DNA from: [Chlorobium] sp. 445 | GTDB taxonomy: Bacteria > Bacteroidota > Chlorobiia > Chlorobiales > Thermochlorobacteraceae | DNA length: 50,179 bases | Direction: 5' to 3' | Assembly: GCA_002763895.1 (NCBI GenBank) | Contig: NSLH01000019.1 | Span: 1-50,179 of the forward strand | Shown here: piece after piece, positions 31,001 through 40,278 of the stretch | How positions within the stretch are numbered: the stretch's first letter is position 1 | Layout: every line of letters begins with the position of its first letter | Made by a program: the position numbers and the translations under genes | The notes under the pieces: generated by a model | The model's input: the letters and a program-made list of their open reading frames with translations, nothing else | The model's database searches: none | What the model was told of the DNA's origin: nothing

Positions 31001-31154
31001 GAGCTTTGAGCTCTTCAGTTTTAGCACGCAGTTCATCATCGCTCAGCTTCTGAAATTCCTCGTAGTAGCTATTGATCTCCTCGACAATCGGCATCAGACG
31101 CTTGACATCCTTGTCATGCTTCGTTCCAAATACTTTTTCCAAAAATTTCAGCAT
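28064..31154 (-). CDS. secA: Preprotein translocase ATPase SecA, frameshifted
   Basis: Motor that drives unfolded preproteins through SecYEG. The long N-terminal piece holds the DEAD motor motifs [32 protein letters not shown], and the second RecA half with [12 protein letters not shown] and [14 protein letters not shown]. It breaks at VLRELSVPD-stop. The next frame gives [22 protein letters not shown] and the C-terminal zinc motif [17 protein letters not shown]. Removing one C from the CCC run near 28650-28652 makes one protein of about 1029 residues, the usual Chlorobi/Bacteroidetes size. A broken essential secA is not credible, so sequence error is likely. Confidence 0.95.
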
Positions 31155-31203
31155 ATCACTTTTGTTTAGTGTTGCATGGCTTCATTTAAAAAAGAGCGCA
31201 GTT

Positions 31204-31631
31204 CTAAAGCGCTTGCTTTCCTTCTTGGCTTGTTTCTCGCTTGAGCACCCATTCACGAATGTAAGAGACAATGTCTGCCGTTGGCGTGCCCGGCACAAAG
31301 AGTTTTCCTGTGCCCATTTCTTGCAGTTTGAGAATGTCTTGTTCTGGGATAATTCCGCCCCCCATGAGCAAAACATCGTTCAAACCTTTTTCGCGCATTA
31401 GTTTGAGCACACGTGGAAAAATTGTCATATGCGCGCCGCTCAATACACTGATACCAATCACATCAACATCTTCTTGTAGAGCCGCTTGCACAATCATCTC
31501 TGGCGTTTGGCGCAGCCTGTGTAAATGACTTCCATACCCGCATCGCGCAACGCTGCAGCAATAACCTTTGCACCACGGTCGTGCCCGTCCAAACCCGCCT
31601 TGGCTATGAGCACGCGAATCGGTCTATTCAC
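31204..31631 (-). CDS. Cobalamin-binding domain protein (methylmalonyl-CoA mutase C-terminal type), frameshifted
   Basis: A stand-alone B12-binding domain of about 142 residues. It carries the full base-off/His-on signature: GLDGHDRG (His ligand to cobalt), GISVLSGAH and [12 protein letters not shown]. This matches the small B12 subunit of methylmalonyl-CoA mutase or a related mutase that acts on acyl-CoA esters. The open frame breaks after EVIYTG; one missing base near 31515 reads [14 protein letters not shown], the family continuation. The start appears to be GTG ([13 protein letters not shown]), because an in-frame stop lies upstream and no ATG follows it. It is 49 bases upstream of secA on the same strand. 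The catalytic mutase subunit is not in the window. Confidence 0.85.
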
Positions 31632-31823
31632 AAGTTCGAGTTCTTCTTGTTTTAAGTAGAGTTACCACATACTACTCTGCACTTACTGAATTTCAAAGAT
31701 AGTGAAATCGCTTTGCTACGCCAATGCCCGAGCTATGCAAAAAGCTCTTGCACAAAAGAAATTTTTTATGCATATTTGTATCCCAACTTGTACGAAAGTT
31801 CTTTGAGTTCATTATGCGAGTAT

Positions 31824-31896
31824 GCGAGAGTAGCTCAGCTGGTAGAGCATCACCTTGCCAAGGTGAGGGTCGCGAGTTCGAACCTCGTCTCTCGCT
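31824..31896 (+). tRNA. tRNA-Gly (GCC)
   Basis: The acceptor stem GCGAGAG / CTCTCGC, the D arm AGCTCAGCTGGTAGAGC and the anticodon arm CACCT-TGCCA-AGGTG with GCC fold normally, as does the T arm CGAGTTCGAACCTCG. The discriminator base is T and CCA is not encoded. A terminator hairpin follows. Confidence 0.96.
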
Positions 31897-31907
31897 CACA
31901 ACACACT

Positions 31908-31936
31908 GCCTTGCGTTTGCAAGGCTATTTTTTTTC
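31908..31936 (+). terminator. Rho-independent terminator after tRNA-Gly
   Basis: A GCCTTGC / GCAAGGC stem with a GTTT loop (31908-31925) is followed by TA and a run of eight T. This implies that tRNA-Gly and the downstream tRNA-Ser are separate transcription units. Confidence 0.88.
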
Positions 31937-31957
31937 TTGCTTCCCCCTTGTTTTTCC

Positions 31958-32005
31958 CTGTTAGCAAGGATGCTAACAGAAACTCTACAGAAACTCTGGA
32001 ACTCT
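31958..32005. repeat. Hairpin and short tandem repeats before tRNA-Ser
   Basis: A perfect 8-bp inverted repeat (CTGTTAGC-AAGGAT-GCTAACAG, 31958-31979) has no T run on either side. It overlaps two exact tandem copies of ACAGAAACTCT (31976-31997), and AACTCTGG is repeated up to the first bases of the tRNA. It occupies the place of the tRNA-Ser promoter or leader. Function is unknown. Confidence 0.5.
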
Positions 32006-32094
<89 letters not shown>

Positions 32095-32118
32095 CTAGCA
32101 TGCACCCTAAAGTCTCGC

Positions 32119-32162
32119 TGGCAAAAAATTAAAGGGCTACACGCACCCTTAGCGTATAGCCC
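32119..32162 (-). terminator. Rho-independent terminator after the cold-shock gene
   Basis: The inverted repeat GGGCTACACGC / GCGTATAGCCC (one mismatch, 32134-32162) is followed on the minus strand by TTTAATTTTTT. It lies 40 bases past the csp stop. Confidence 0.8.
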
Positions 32163-32201
32163 CAAAGGCATCACAGCGGAGACAGAAATGTGCTTTTTTC
32201 G

Positions 32202-32473
32202 CTATCTTGCAGTCCCATCCACATTTGAACCCGATCCTGATGTCGGTGTTCCTGACGACACTGGTGTCAACTGCCGCACATTTTGCGCTTGCAGTCCTTT
32301 CGTCGTCGTAATCAGTTCAAATTCGACCGGTGCCCCAGGATCCAGCATCTTATACTTGCGGTCCGAGTTGATAGCCGAATAATGCACAAAAATATCTTCA
32401 CCGCCGTTTGGATTCAAAATGAATCCATAGCCTTTTTGCCGTCAAACCATTTGACATTGCTACGGTTTGCCAT
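32202..32473 (-). CDS. Cold-shock domain protein, frameshifted
   Basis: Small single-stranded nucleic-acid-binding protein of the CspA family. The N-terminal frame reads MANRSNVKWFDGKK. One base lost in the A5/G2 run (plus-strand 32433-32437) then restores GYGFILNPNGGEDIFVHYSAI, which holds the RNP-1 (KGYGFI) and RNP-2 (DIFVHYSAI) motifs. The repaired protein is about 90 residues and ends in a Ser/Gly/Thr-rich tail (SSGTPTSGSGSNVDGTAR) not seen in typical CspA. The start at 32473 is supported by a GAGGAG ribosome site 8 bases upstream. A terminator follows the stop. Confidence 0.9.
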
Positions 32474-32944
32474 TGCTGATACTCCTCTCGTTTACTGCGT
32501 TTGAAAATTCTGCCCCGCCACTTACTACCAGCTAAATGTTCTCTTCTCTCTCCGTAGCAATGTAGAAGTTGCCCCCCGCTTCATCAATTCGACTTTCTCA
32601 AAATCTCATTTCTTTACAGTCGATACAGCCGTTTTTTTCTTCTGTGATTGATCTAACTTATGCTTACTTGCTAAGTCTCTGACAAAATTGCTTTAGCGCC
32701 CTATGTTTGGCTGTAAAATTCTGCCTATTCTCTGGCATTACTTTTGTCATAGTCATTACCCTTTTTTTGATAAAAGGGACACTTTTTGGCATGCTGCCTG
32801 ACAACTTTTCCTGCTCTAATTTGTTTTTTTTAACGAAACTTTAAGTTTGGCATAGCGTTTGTGCATGTGGAACTCAAGAATCTTCTAACACAGCGTGAGC
32901 GGGCTCACACCGTTCGTGCTATAAAAACGAGAGGGATAGAAATT
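32474..32944. other. Intergenic region between csp and clpC
   Basis: A 471-base stretch between divergent csp and clpC with no supported gene. It holds the csp ribosome-binding site (32482-32487, minus strand), many T-rich tracts, and the clpC leader. I see no CIRCE (TTAGCACTC-N9-GAGTGCTAA) or CtsR-type repeat. The open frame that extends upstream of clpC from 32861 lacks family similarity and overlaps a palindrome. Confidence 0.6.
32895..32908. promoter_or_regulatory. Palindrome in the clpC leader
   Basis: GTGAGC-GG-GCTCAC, six perfect pairs, lies 37 bases before the clpC start. It may be an operator or a small mRNA hairpin. It does not match a known heat-shock operator. Confidence 0.3.
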
Positions 32945-35494
32945 ATGGACAGCAACTTCTCCAGTGGGGTGCAATCAGCTTTGCGCTTCAGTCGCGAGGA
33001 AGCTCTACGGCTTGGATATGACCACATTAGCACGGAGCATCTTATGCTGGGTCTTTTGCGCGATCGGGATAACACCGCTGTGAGGACCCTAGAAAATCTG
33101 GGCGTCAACATTGATGCATTGAAAAAATCCATTGAAGACGTTATTGGCACATCAAACGGCGTGCCGTTCTTTGGCAATCTCCCCCTGACAAAATCTGCTG
33201 AGACGGCACTGCGTCGTATGGTGCTCGAGGCACAAGCCATGAAATCATCGTTCATCGGCACAGAGCATTTGCTTCTTTCTCTGCTGCGCGATGAACAATC
33301 TCTTGTTTCGCAAACGCTTTCGGAGTTTGGCGTAACCTATCTTGATGTGCGACGCGAACTCACGGAGCAGTCTGACTTGCTTTCTGCTTCGGCGTCCTCT
33401 GAAAAGAGCGATGAACCAGAACTTGTAAGTGCAAATGATACACCTGCGGCACCTGAACCGCCAAAATCGCGCCCCATGCCAAAGGGTCGCAGTAAGACCC
33501 CTGCGCTGGACACCTTCGGGCGCGACCTTACTAAACTTGCTCAAGAAGATAAACTCGACCCTGTGATTGGTCGTGAAAAAGAGATTGAGCGTGTGACGCA
33601 AATTCTATCGCGTCGCAAAAAGAACAACCCTGTGCTTATCGGTGAGCCTGGCGTTGGCAAAACCGCAATTGCTGAAGGTTTGGCGCTGCGCATTGTCAAG
33701 CGGCAAGTGCCCGCTGTGCTCTTTGGCAAGCGTGTTGTAGCGCTTGACATGGCCTCTCTCGTTGCTGGCACAAAGTTCCGTGGACAGTTTGAAGAGCGCC
33801 TGCAAGCCATTATGCAAGAACTTGCTAAATCGCCGGATGTGATTCTCTTCATCGATGAACTTCATACCATTGTTGGTGCCGGCGGTGGTCAAGGCTCACT
33901 TGATGCCTCTAATATCTTCAAACCTGCGCTTGCACGCGGCGAACTGCAATGCATTGGGGCAACTACGCTCGATGAATATCGTGAATACATCGAAAAAGAT
34001 GGGGCACTCGAGCGCCGCTTCCAGAAAGTGATGGTTGAACCACCAACAGCTGAAGAGACATTGCAAATTCTGGAGCAACTCAAAGGGCGTTACGAAGCAC
34101 ATCACAATGTGCGCTACACCAAAGCGGCACTTGAAGCTATCGTCAAACTTTCTGATCGATACATTCAAGATCGTTACTTCCCAGACAAAGCTATCGATGT
34201 GCTCGACGAAGCCGGTAGCCGTGTGCATCTGTCTAATATCAAAGTGCCACAAGATATTCTAGATTTAGAAGCCCAGCTTGAGCGATTGCGCAAAGAAAAA
34301 ATGGACATGGTCAAACAACAACGCTTTGAGGAAGCAGCGCGCTTGCGTGATGAATACCATCGCATGCAAACAGAACTCAAAGCACGAGAAAAAGCTTGGG
34401 CAGAATCCAGCGAAGTCTTTGAAGTTACAGAAGACGCCGTTGCTGCAGTGGTTGCAAGCATGACTGGTGTACCTGTTGAGAAAGTTGGCACCAGCGAGTC
34501 GCAGAAACTCTTGCAACTTCCTAATGAACTCAAGCGCGTCGTGATTGGTCAAGATGAAGCCGTAGAAAAAATTGCGCGTGCGATTCAGCGCAGTCGTGCT
34601 GGTCTCAAAGACCCGAATCGACCTATTGGCTCCTTTATCTTTCTTGGTCCAACCGGTGTCGGCAAAACGGAACTTGCTAAAGCCCTTGCTCGACAGCTCT
34701 TTGGCAATGATGATGCGCTGATTCGCATTGATATGTCGGAATACATGGAGCGCTTCAATGTGAGCCGTTTGGTTGGCGCGCCGCCTGGATATGTGGGCTA
34801 TGATCAAGGTGGCGAACTGACCGAAAAAGTGCGACGCAAACCCTATTCTGTCGTCTTGCTCGATGAAATCGAAAAAGCGCATCCTGATGTCTTTAACTTG
34901 CTTTTGCAATTACTCGATGATGGTATTCTGACCGACGCACAAGGTCGGCGTGTAGATTTCAAGAACACCATTATCATCATGACATCGAATATCGCTGCAC
35001 GCGATATTGAAATGCGCGCCAGAGGCAGAATGGGCTTTGCCATTGAAACCGAAAACGATAAGTTCAATTCAGTCAAGGCGACTATAGATGAGGCACTGCG
35101 CCGATTCTTCTCGCCCGAATTTCTCAATCGCATTGACGACGTGATTGTCTTCAAACCACTTACAAAAGAGCATATTTCGAAGATCATCGATCTGATGCTC
35201 GAGAAAGTCTTTGCACGGTTTAAGACACTGGGCATGTCGGTGCACCTAAGCGATGCTGCAAAGTCTTTCCTTATCGAGAAAGGCTATGATGCAAAGTTTG
35301 GTGCCCGTCCCTTGCGCAGAGCTTTGCAAAAGTATGTCGAAGATCCACTGGCAGAAGAACTGCTGCGCATGCGCTTCAAGCAAGGTAGCACGATTGAAAT
35401 CGGCTTTAGCGAAAGTGAGGGCAAACTGACTTTTACTGAAGTCGCACCTCAAGTTGATGTGCAAACCAGTGTCGGTACATTAAGCAGTCAGTAG
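32945..35494 (+). CDS. clpC: ATP-dependent Clp protease ATPase subunit ClpC
   Basis: Hexameric AAA+ unfoldase that feeds substrates to ClpP. The protein is about 849 residues: two Clp_N repeats ([26 protein letters not shown] and the second with [16 protein letters not shown]), a first AAA module with [13 protein letters not shown], a UVR-type coiled segment ([19 protein letters not shown]), a second AAA module with [14 protein letters not shown], and the ClpC C-terminal domain. I start at Met 32945 ([21 protein letters not shown]), which fits the family and has GAGGG 9-10 bases upstream; the frame is open further back to 32861. Confidence 0.97.
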   Translation: MDSNFSSGVQSALRFSREEALRLGYDHISTEHLMLGLLRDRDNTAVRTLENLGVNIDALKKSIEDVIGTSNGVPFFGNLPLTKSAETALRRMVLEAQAMKSSFIGTEHLLLSLLRDEQSLVSQTLSEFGVTYLDVRRELTEQSDLLSASASSEKSDEPELVSANDTPAAPEPPKSRPMPKGRSKTPALDTFGRDLTKLAQEDKLDPVIGREKEIERVTQILSRRKKNNPVLIGEPGVGKTAIAEGLALRIVKRQVPAVLFGKRVVALDMASLVAGTKFRGQFEERLQAIMQELAKSPDVILFIDELHTIVGAGGGQGSLDASNIFKPALARGELQCIGATTLDEYREYIEKDGALERRFQKVMVEPPTAEETLQILEQLKGRYEAHHNVRYTKAALEAIVKLSDRYIQDRYFPDKAIDVLDEAGSRVHLSNIKVPQDILDLEAQLERLRKEKMDMVKQQRFEEAARLRDEYHRMQTELKAREKAWAESSEVFEVTEDAVAAVVASMTGVPVEKVGTSESQKLLQLPNELKRVVIGQDEAVEKIARAIQRSRAGLKDPNRPIGSFIFLGPTGVGKTELAKALARQLFGNDDALIRIDMSEYMERFNVSRLVGAPPGYVGYDQGGELTEKVRRKPYSVVLLDEIEKAHPDVFNLLLQLLDDGILTDAQGRRVDFKNTIIIMTSNIAARDIEMRARGRMGFAIETENDKFNSVKATIDEALRRFFSPEFLNRIDDVIVFKPLTKEHISKIIDLMLEKVFARFKTLGMSVHLSDAAKSFLIEKGYDAKFGARPLRRALQKYVEDPLAEELLRMRFKQGSTIEIGFSESEGKLTFTEVAPQVDVQTSVGTLSSQ

Positions 35495-35514
35495 TGTGTT
35501 GCTTCCTGCGGTTT

Positions 35515-35561
35515 TCAGGCAGAGTGTTTTCCGCAATGCTGTAGCGGTTAGCTCTGCCTGA
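35515..35561. other. Nested inverted repeat after clpC
   Basis: A 10-bp perfect stem (TCAGGCAGAG / CTCTGCCTGA) encloses 27 bases that contain a second CCGC / GCGG pair. It starts 20 bases past the clpC stop. There is no T run, so it is not a standard terminator; it may stabilise the clpC mRNA 3' end. Confidence 0.45.
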
Positions 35562-35692
35562 GACCAAAATGTTATCCCACTTCATAAGCATAACGCTTCT
35601 GCCCACACTATTTGCCGCTATCCCCGTTTTTCTTACCTTAGCTTAAATGCGCTGCAGAGCGCCTCTACATTTTTTGAAAGGAGTATAACTTT

Positions 35693-36958
35693 ATGACTTA
35701 TCTTACTGGCTCAACTCAACCGCAGCCATCATCATTGATTCCTACCTCAGCACTCGCACCGCAGTCTAAGGAGACACTGTGTAGCAGCTGTGGTTTATGC
35801 CAAGTGCGTGCGTGGCCCGCTAAAGAAAGTTTTGAGAGTTGTGTCTTCGAACTCGGCTGGCTTGGCAATGCTGAAACGGCATTATACGGTAGAGAACGCT
35901 CACAAGAGGACTTAGAGGAAATGCGCTTTGGCATCATGCGTGCGCGATATATTGCGCGGCTTCGCTCACCGATTCCCGAGGCGCAGTGGAGTGGCATCAT
36001 TACGCGCCTTGCAGCCAAAGCCCTTGAAACAGGCATGGTTGAAGCTGTTGCCACTCTACATCGCAGCAAAGTCGACTACTTTTTTCCTGAACCTGTTTTA
36101 GCGCGCACTTCCGCTGAAGTTTATGAGGCGCGTGGCAATAAGCCCGTAATTTCACCTACGCTCAAAAGTTTAGAAACCGCCTACCGTCAAGGCGTAAAAA
36201 AACTTCTTGTGATTGGCGCCTCTTGCCATATCCATGTCTTGCGCGATTTCCAGCAACGCTTTCCATATCTGTGCGATATGCAGATTCTGACCATCGGCAT
36301 TCCGTGCGTCGATAATGTTAAACCAAAGAAACTGCGTTGGGCTCTGGAGCGCATTTCTAAATCTCCAAGCACCGTTCGGCATTATGAATTCATGCAAGAT
36401 TTCACGGTGCATCTCAAACATGAAAATGGGGAGATTGAAAAAGTTCCTTATTTCTCACTGCCACGCGAACTTTCGCAGCCTGACGTCTTTGCGCCCAGTT
36501 GCATGAGCTGCTTTGACTACATGAATGGTCTTTCCGACATTACAATTGGCTATGCAGCGGCACCTCTTGTCAAAGATGAAAAACGTCAGTTTATCATTGT
36601 TCGCACAGAAAAAGGTGAAACGCTTTTTCAACTCATCAAAGATGAACTAGAGTTTTTCCCTGAAGAATCCTCTGGCAGCTGCGCTGATGCGGTCAAAATG
36701 AATGTTCAAACTATGCTCGAGCGCTGGCAACGCGCCGATAAGCAAACTGGTCGACGCATTCCAATCTGGCTCGGCAGAGTGATGGCGTTTATTCTCTCAC
36801 GATTTAGTTTCAAGGGCATAGAGTTTGCGCGCTACTCTATTGACTTTCATCTTATTCGCAACTACTACTTTGTCAAAGAGCGCTATCCTGAAAAGCTCCA
36901 GACACTTGTTCCAAAGCATGTCTATCGGCTGCTCGAGAAGTATGGCTTTGAGCCGTAG
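35693..36958 (+). CDS. bciB: 3,8-divinyl (proto)chlorophyllide 8-vinyl reductase, ferredoxin type
   Basis: Iron-sulfur flavoprotein of 421 residues with the coenzyme F420 hydrogenase beta-subunit fold. It reduces the 8-vinyl group in (bacterio)chlorophyll synthesis using ferredoxin. Seen here are CSSCGLCQVRAWPA near residue 30, ESCVFELGWLG and YGRERS, then LLVIGASCHIHVLRDFQQRFPYLCDM and IGIPCVDNVKPKK. A late cysteine pair lies in PSCMSCFDYMNGLSDITIGY. These features match BciB of green sulfur bacteria more closely than FrhB of methanogens. The ribosome site AAAGGAG is 9 bases before the start. It stands alone between clpC and the esterase gene and is the best evidence that the organism is a phototroph. 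Confidence 0.88.
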   Translation: MTYLTGSTQPQPSSLIPTSALAPQSKETLCSSCGLCQVRAWPAKESFESCVFELGWLGNAETALYGRERSQEDLEEMRFGIMRARYIARLRSPIPEAQWSGIITRLAAKALETGMVEAVATLHRSKVDYFFPEPVLARTSAEVYEARGNKPVISPTLKSLETAYRQGVKKLLVIGASCHIHVLRDFQQRFPYLCDMQILTIGIPCVDNVKPKKLRWALERISKSPSTVRHYEFMQDFTVHLKHENGEIEKVPYFSLPRELSQPDVFAPSCMSCFDYMNGLSDITIGYAAAPLVKDEKRQFIIVRTEKGETLFQLIKDELEFFPEESSGSCADAVKMNVQTMLERWQRADKQTGRRIPIWLGRVMAFILSRFSFKGIEFARYSIDFHLIRNYYFVKERYPEKLQTLVPKHVYRLLEKYGFEP

Positions 36959-36974
36959 GTGCGCATCGGCGCGC

Positions 36975-38495
36975 TCACTTGAGGAGTGTCATTTTTCGTG
37001 TTTGTGAAAATTCATCGGCGCGCAGCTGATAAAAATACATGCCAGAAGTCAGACCGTGCGCTGAAAAGTATGCGCGATAGGCTCCAACCTCTTGCACTTG
37101 ATTGACCAGCGTTGCGACTTCACGTCCCAGCACATCAAAGACTTTCAGGCTCACCTTACTGCGCTTGGGAAGTGTGTAAGCAATTGTTGTCGTTGGATTG
37201 AATGGATTGGGGTAGTTTTGCTCTAAGCGAAATTCTTTTGGCAGTGCACCATCACTTTCACGCACACTCGATGTTGCTGCAAAAAAGTAAGTGAGCATCT
37301 CGCTCAGCAAGGCGCGCCAATTTCCCCAAGAATGTCCTTCGTTGACTTCGCGATAACGTACAGGATAGCCTTTTTCTTCTAAGTTCCGCCGAAAGGCTCG
37401 TGTATTGCTTTCGCCATCGAAGAGTGTGCCTGTTGAAAGAAAAAATTTCAGTGGCAAGCGTGCCCGCTGTTGATACTCGGCAGCAACGCTTGGCGCTACC
37501 CAGAGCGCTGGAGATTGCATGGCAATTAAACCAAATGTTTGCGAGGCATTCAAACCAAAATACGCTGCATTTAATCCGCCAAGCGACGTGCCCAAAATCG
37601 CACGCTGTTCTGCACGGCGCACGGTGCGATAAAGCGAATCAATGTGCGGCACGAGCTCTGCTGCCACAAAGCTCAGATAATTTGCATTCGTTACCAATTC
37701 TGACGCACGCCGATTTTGTGAGAGATTATCTGGATTTCTGGGATCAATGAAGACGGCAATGACCGGTTGAATGCGTCGCTCAGCTATAAGGTTATCTAAG
37801 ACAATCACCATGCTGCCCATCGCATCGTTGGCGTATTCGTGTCCGTCTGTTACATAAATCGTTGGCATCGGTTGCGCGCTTGCAGCGTCGTATCCAAACG
37901 GCGTATAGACTCGATACTGCACCGTGTAGCCTAATTGTGCACTTTGTATGCGTTGATTTTCAGAGAGACTGCCACGCTGCGCTGTGCGTAGAACAACCTC
38001 AGGCGAGGGGCGATAGTTCGGCATTCGCAGTTCAGAGTTTGGACCGAACCCACTCATCTGCGTTAGCGGATTGTTTGGGTCCAAAATCCAAGTCGAGCCG
38101 TTGAGCACAATTTTGTAGTCAATACGTGCATCACTTGGGAAGGATTGTTCAAGCAACCAGATGTCAGAATTTGGCAGTAAGTTGCCGCTATTGCGAATCT
38201 GTGAAGCATTGCCCCAACTGTTGAAATCGCCATTCCAACGCACGCTGCTGGCATTGCCACGATAGAGAAACCCTACTGAATCCCCAATCGCAAACGGAAT
38301 GCGACGTGCCTCTTGCATAGCTGACCAAAACGCATCGAGCTTTGCTCGTCCTGCAGCATCCGTGCTCTGCAAAGCAAGTTGCAAAAGCGTATCTCGCCAC
38401 GCTTGAAATGAGGAGAAACTTTGAGGGCTGGGCTGTGCATGCACTTTTGCTAACGCCAGCAGCAGGCAGAGGGCAAGCGTAAGTAATTTCTTCAT
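36975..38495 (-). CDS. Secreted esterase (enterochelin-esterase-like) with type IX sorting domain
   Basis: Exported alpha/beta hydrolase of about 506 residues. A signal peptide (MKKLLTLALCLLLALAKVHAQ) is followed by a beta-sandwich region (VGFLYRGNASSVRWNGDFNSWG) like the N-domain of Fes-type esterases or a CBM48. The hydrolase domain has YVTDGHEYAND, the nucleophile elbow GTSLGG (Ser near 304) and the His region EGHSWGNWRALL. The C-terminus is a T9SS type A sorting domain (FRLEQNYPNPFNPTTTIAY, GMYFYQLRADEFSQTRKM). Start Met 38495 gives the clean signal peptide; the frame runs open further. Likely substrates are esters of siderophores, sugars or phenolics; none can be named from the sequence. 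Confidence 0.87.
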   Translation of the reverse strand: MKKLLTLALCLLLALAKVHAQPSPQSFSSFQAWRDTLLQLALQSTDAAGRAKLDAFWSAMQEARRIPFAIGDSVGFLYRGNASSVRWNGDFNSWGNASQIRNSGNLLPNSDIWLLEQSFPSDARIDYKIVLNGSTWILDPNNPLTQMSGFGPNSELRMPNYRPSPEVVLRTAQRGSLSENQRIQSAQLGYTVQYRVYTPFGYDAASAQPMPTIYVTDGHEYANDAMGSMVIVLDNLIAERRIQPVIAVFIDPRNPDNLSQNRRASELVTNANYLSFVAAELVPHIDSLYRTVRRAEQRAILGTSLGGLNAAYFGLNASQTFGLIAMQSPALWVAPSVAAEYQQRARLPLKFFLSTGTLFDGESNTRAFRRNLEEKGYPVRYREVNEGHSWGNWRALLSEMLTYFFAATSSVRESDGALPKEFRLEQNYPNPFNPTTTIAYTLPKRSKVSLKVFDVLGREVATLVNQVQEVGAYRAYFSAHGLTSGMYFYQLRADEFSQTRKMTLLK

Positions 38496-38542
38496 TATCA
38501 ATTTTGCTACTTTGCACACTTAGTTGTTTCAAAATTACTACG

Positions 38543-39043
38543 ATGGCAACGAGGCATAAAATTTTTTCTTTTCTCATGCAACTCTTCATCCTCTGCTTTT
38601 TGACAAGTCTCTCTATGCTTTGGCAAGAAGTTGCAGCGCAACCGTCGGATAAATTCCCGATAGAAATCAAATGGCGCGGCAACGATATTGTCGGTGATAG
38701 TTTGGTTAAATTGCTCAAGGCGCACATTCATCGTTCGCCTTCTTTGCGCCTTGTTGAACCGCAAGGCGCACAAGTTCGCCTGATTTTGATTATCACAACA
38801 ATGGAATCACCTGTCTTCCAGCTTTTGGCAAAGAATCGGTTTATTCGCAAAAATGAAATCGCCTCGCAGTACTCTGTGATTTGGGTTTCATCGGTGCCAG
38901 GGGAAATGCCATGGTATTTAGCTGACCAAATTGGGATGTGTCCGCCGAATTCTAAATTAAACGATCTTGCACAGAGTTTAATTGAAACCACTACAGAAGA
39001 GATTTTGCCACAATTTCGCCGAATGATTCGCTTTATTAGGTAG
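38543..39043 (+). CDS. Small exported protein of unknown function
   Basis: I do not recognise this 166-residue product. It begins with a signal peptide (MATRHKIFSFLMQLFILCFLTSLSMLWQ, cut near VAAQP). A mixed alpha/beta domain follows: SLVKLLKAHIHRSPSLRLVEP, AQVRLILIITTMES and SQYSVIWVSS. The pattern resembles periplasmic beta-alpha-beta proteins but no catalytic motif stands out. I place the start at Met 38543 for the signal peptide. The gene is divergent from the esterase gene with 47 bases between the two starts. Confidence 0.65.
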   Translation: MATRHKIFSFLMQLFILCFLTSLSMLWQEVAAQPSDKFPIEIKWRGNDIVGDSLVKLLKAHIHRSPSLRLVEPQGAQVRLILIITTMESPVFQLLAKNRFIRKNEIASQYSVIWVSSVPGEMPWYLADQIGMCPPNSKLNDLAQSLIETTTEEILPQFRRMIRFIR

Positions 39044-39075
39044 CAAGTCTACATCTTTCGTTCTCATCACAGTCC

Positions 39076-40247
39076 ATGACAATGTATCAATCGCATTACT
39101 CTCGTTTTTTAGGTGCTGCACCACACCGCTTGCATTTTGCGGCTCATAGCCATCATCTTTGGCTTGATGTCACGCGTGAGGCACAACTGCAATACTGGGA
39201 CGACAGCGCACGCTATGCCGACAAGAAATGGCGCCACATCTTTTCGACTGTCATTCCTGAAGCACAGCGGCATATTGCATCGCTGCTTGAGCTTTCATAC
39301 CCTGAACAAATTGTTTTTGCGCCGAACACGCATGAATTTGTCGCGCGCCTTTTCTCCGCACTCGATTGGTCAAAGCCTGTAAAAATTCTGACGACAGACA
39401 GCGAGTTTTATAGCTTTTCGCGTCAACTGGCACGCTTGCAAGAAGCCATGCCTTCAATGCTTCTTGCACGCAAGATTCCTACTGAACCTTTTGAGACTTT
39501 CGAGGCGCGCTTTTGTGAGGCAATTGCAAACGAGAGATTCGATATGATTTTCTTTAGCCATGTGTTTTTCAATTCAGGGTTCGTTATCTCCGACTTAGAG
39601 CGGCTCGTGAGCAGTGTTGCTTCTCCCAAGACGCTTATTGTCATTGATGGCTATCACGGGTTTTGTGCAATTCCTACATCGCTGCGCAAGATTGAATCGC
39701 GTGTGTTTTATCTCTCGGGGGGGTACAAATATGCGCAGTCAGGCGAAGGGGTATGCTTTTTAGTTGTGCCAAAGGGCTGCACCTTGCGTCCTGTTTATAC
39801 AGGCTGGTTTGCTGAATTTGGTGCACTTGCTGAAGAGCACCACGAGGAAGTCGCCTACAGCAGCGACGGACAGCGATTTGCGGGGGCAACCTTCGATCCA
39901 AGTGGTCTTTACCGTTTTAATGCTGCTATGCGTTGGCTTGCTGCGCAGCATCTTAGCGTAGAGGCAATTGACGACTACGTCAAGCACTTGCAAGCGTGTT
40001 TTTGCAGCGCCTTGAAGCATCGTCCATCAAGGCTTTACCACTTTCTGCTCTGCGACCCTCGCGCAATCTGACACAGTGCGGACACTTTCTTACATTTGAA
40101 CTCGAAGATGCTGCTGCACTTGAAGCCGCACTTTTAGCAAAGGATATTTATATTGACCGCCGTGCCAATCGTTTGCGTTTCGGCTTTGGACTCTATCACA
40201 CTCACGCCGATATTGATCGCCTGATTGAGCGATTGCAATCGTTATAG
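39076..40247 (+). CDS. Class V aminotransferase, kynureninase-like, frameshifted
   Basis: PLP-dependent enzyme of about 390 residues after repair. The start HYSRFLGAAPHRLHFAAHSHHLW resembles kynureninase-type proteins. The cofactor region has FNSGFVISDLERLV, VIDGYHGFCAIP and the PLP lysine in YLSGGYKYAQSGEGVCF. The frame breaks at HRPSRLYHFLLCDPRAI-stop. One extra T in the T5 run at 39999-40003 joins LQACFLQRLEASSIKALPLSAL to CGHFLTFELEDAAALEAALLAK, the small C-terminal domain. No tryptophan-catabolism genes are adjacent. A selenocysteine-lyase/cysteine-desulfurase-like role is the alternative. Confidence 0.8.
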
Positions 40248-40278
40248 TTTTTACACCGTGCCTTGTGGCTTGCAGAAT

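Noticed and set aside
32474-32944. CIRCE or CtsR control of clpC
   Set aside because: Neither repeat type is present; only an unrelated 6-bp palindrome is seen.
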